Source of the DNA: an uncultured Dorea sp. | GTDB lineage: Bacteria; Bacillota; Clostridia; Lachnospirales; Lachnospiraceae | Assembly (NCBI GenBank): GCA_910578495.1 | Contig: CAJTRE010000049.1 | Location: 1-13,673 of the forward strand | Length of the DNA stretch: 13,673 nt | Direction: 5' to 3' | Shown here: piece after piece, positions 13,039 through 13,673 of the stretch | Layout: the number at the start of each line of letters is the position of its first letter | How positions within the stretch are numbered: the stretch's first letter is position 1 | Position numbers and translations under genes: made by a program | The notes under the pieces: model-generated | Databases searched by the model: none | Told to the model about the DNA's origin: nothing | What the model saw: only the letters and a program-made list of their open reading frames with translations

Positions 13039-13067
13039 TTGAAAAACTCTAATATACTATATATAGT
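13039..13067 (+). promoter_or_regulatory. Promoter-like sequence with a palindrome over the -10 region
   Basis: TTGAAA (13039-13044), 17-base spacer, TATAGT (13062-13067). The perfect 12-base palindrome ACTATATATAGT (13056-13067) covers the -10 box and would suit a dimeric repressor. It points towards no gene: downstream on this strand is only the antisense of the GyrI relic. It may be what is left of a deleted regulated gene. Confidence 0.35.
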
Positions 13068-13109
13068 GTTAATTGCTTGATTAAATCAATATGGAAAGCT
13101 CAACTTTTC

Positions 13110-13402
13110 TTACAATCTTCTAATTGGGAAAAACAGATATCCCTTTCCAGTCTGCGGATAGGTAAAATCGTGGACAGCCCCTGCCAATGAAATATCACGC
13201 TCTTCCAGATATTTGATAACTTCTGAGAAGGTATCCTCATTTTCACGTTCTACATAGATATACTCATAGCCGGGAATTACCCATTTTGTCCAACCGATAG
13301 GGGCTTCTGAATCATCTTTACATTCCACACCTGCAAGGCTGTCATAAAAAACAAACCGTTCTTGGAATAAATGCCGTTTCGGATTCCTTCAGCGCATTTC
13401 AT
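13110..13402 (-). pseudogene. GyrI-like effector-binding domain protein, shortened and frameshifted
   Basis: On the minus strand ATG 13402-13400 has AAAGGG about eight bases upstream and begins MKCAEGIRNG. Within about 15 codons the coding signal moves to another frame, at the bases encoding KERFVFYDSLAG (13335-13362), and then reads cleanly to the stop. The last 70 residues (GWTKWVIPGYEYIYVE, TFSEVIKYLEE, GAVHDFTYPQTGKGYLFFPIRRL) are the C-terminal half of a GyrI/Cass2-like small-molecule binding domain, as found alone or behind AraC helix-turn-helix units. The usual N-terminal half of that domain is missing, so there is a deletion as well as the frameshift. It runs towards the DUF1697 gene. 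It is related in fold to the AraC-type protein at 6286 but not similar enough in sequence to be a copy. Confidence 0.7.
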
Positions 13403-13450
13403 ATTTTTTCCCTTTCAAAATTGGAGCAATAATAAATTAAGTTCATTCTT

Positions 13451-13495
13451 TTTTAAGATGTTTTAGAGGCTTTTTAGAGACTGCTCTGATAGAAT
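13451..13495 (+). promoter_or_regulatory. Possible activator-dependent promoter with 10-11 base direct repeats
   Basis: TTTTAAGA (13451), TTTTAGAG (13461) and TTTTAGAG (13472) repeat at 10- and 11-base steps, ending at the place of the -35 box of TAGAAT (13490-13495). There is no consensus -35. Direct repeats at helical spacing next to -35 are typical of OmpR/PhoB-type response regulators. It would drive the lipoprotein gene at 13560. Confidence 0.35.
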
Positions 13496-13559
13496 GGAGA
13501 AAAATCCGCAGAAATACTGGATAAGCTGTGGATTGAATTTTATATGAGAGGAGAACAAC

Positions 13560-13673
13560 ATGAAAAAGAAAGCAGGAAAAACGATCTTATTGACAGGGGT
13601 GCTGTGCATCCTGAGCCTTGCGGTATGTGCCTGTGGAAAGACGGAGGAAGCATCAGATACCCAGGAACCACAG
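13560..13673 (+). CDS. Lipoprotein precursor, 3' part outside the window
   Basis: AGAGGAG (13547-13553) lies six bases before ATG 13560. The visible 38 residues are a classic lipoprotein signal: MKKKAGK, a hydrophobic core (ILLTGVLCILSLAV), then the lipobox VCAC with C25 as the lipidated cysteine, followed by GKTEEASDTQEPQ, a flexible acidic linker. The product would be tethered to the outer face of the membrane. Such starts belong to solute-binding proteins and to many small unknown lipoproteins; the functional domain is not in the window, so the role cannot be given. The gap 13403-13559 in front of it holds the repeat-bearing promoter described separately. Confidence 0.8.
   Translation, partial: MKKKAGKTILLTGVLCILSLAVCACGKTEEASDTQEPQ

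Noticed and set aside
1..13673. CRISPR array, rRNA or replication origin
   Set aside because: No regularly spaced repeats, no rRNA-like sequence and no iteron or DnaA-box cluster were seen.

Overview
The window looks like accessory DNA from a Gram-positive gut Firmicute, most likely Lachnospiraceae or a relative. The grounds are strong AGGAGG-type ribosome binding sites, mixed moderate-GC and AT-rich stretches, and the gene families present (AraC regulators with GyrI-like domains, CPBP proteases, DUF1697, a Big_14-type Ig protein, UvrA-like and ABC resistance genes). This placement is inference from family content.

Layout. (1) 1-1144: a membrane-anchored Ig-like protein whose front part is probably split by a frameshift in an A6 run, closed by a strong terminator. 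(2) 1191-5207: a compact, visibly AT-rich three-gene operon with its own promoter and terminator. It encodes an AAA/ABC-type ATPase (AAA_15/AAA_21 type), an RloB-family Toprim-like protein and a 655-residue protein with an N-terminal SAP-like segment, eight clustered zinc-ribbon cysteines and a C-terminus resembling an Mrr/PD-(D/E)XK nuclease. I read it as an RloAB/AbiL-like phage defence system with an extra effector gene, and it is the best candidate for an undescribed system here. (3) 5294-11097: a graveyard of resistance, transport and metabolic genes, most carrying internal deletions: a UvrA-like front joined to an ABC permease tail, a TetR relic, an ABC ATPase lacking the stretch between Walker A and the signature region, a shortened HAD phosphatase, a shortened MTA/SAH nucleosidase and an ABC ATPase stub. 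Among them lie genes that look intact: an AraC/GyrI regulator, an SRPBCC protein, an unknown exported protein and a CPBP protease. (4) 11095 to about 11987: a decayed IS3-family element abutting the ABC stub. (5) 11988-12370: a gene-free stretch with TGCTAAT repeats and the 3' part of a tRNA gene (probably Arg, anticodon TCT) broken exactly at the anticodon loop, followed by the tRNA-type terminator. This is what the far end of a tRNA-integrated element looks like. (6) 12475-13673: the flank, with a DUF1697 gene, a frameshifted GyrI-like relic on the minus strand and the start of a lipoprotein.

The simplest model is that everything left of about 12323 belongs to an integrative element or island inserted in a tRNA-Arg gene. 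The intact tRNA would lie outside the window to the left. The island carries a defence operon that still looks functional and cargo that is being eroded. The right flank would be the original chromosome. No integrase or conjugation gene is visible in the window.
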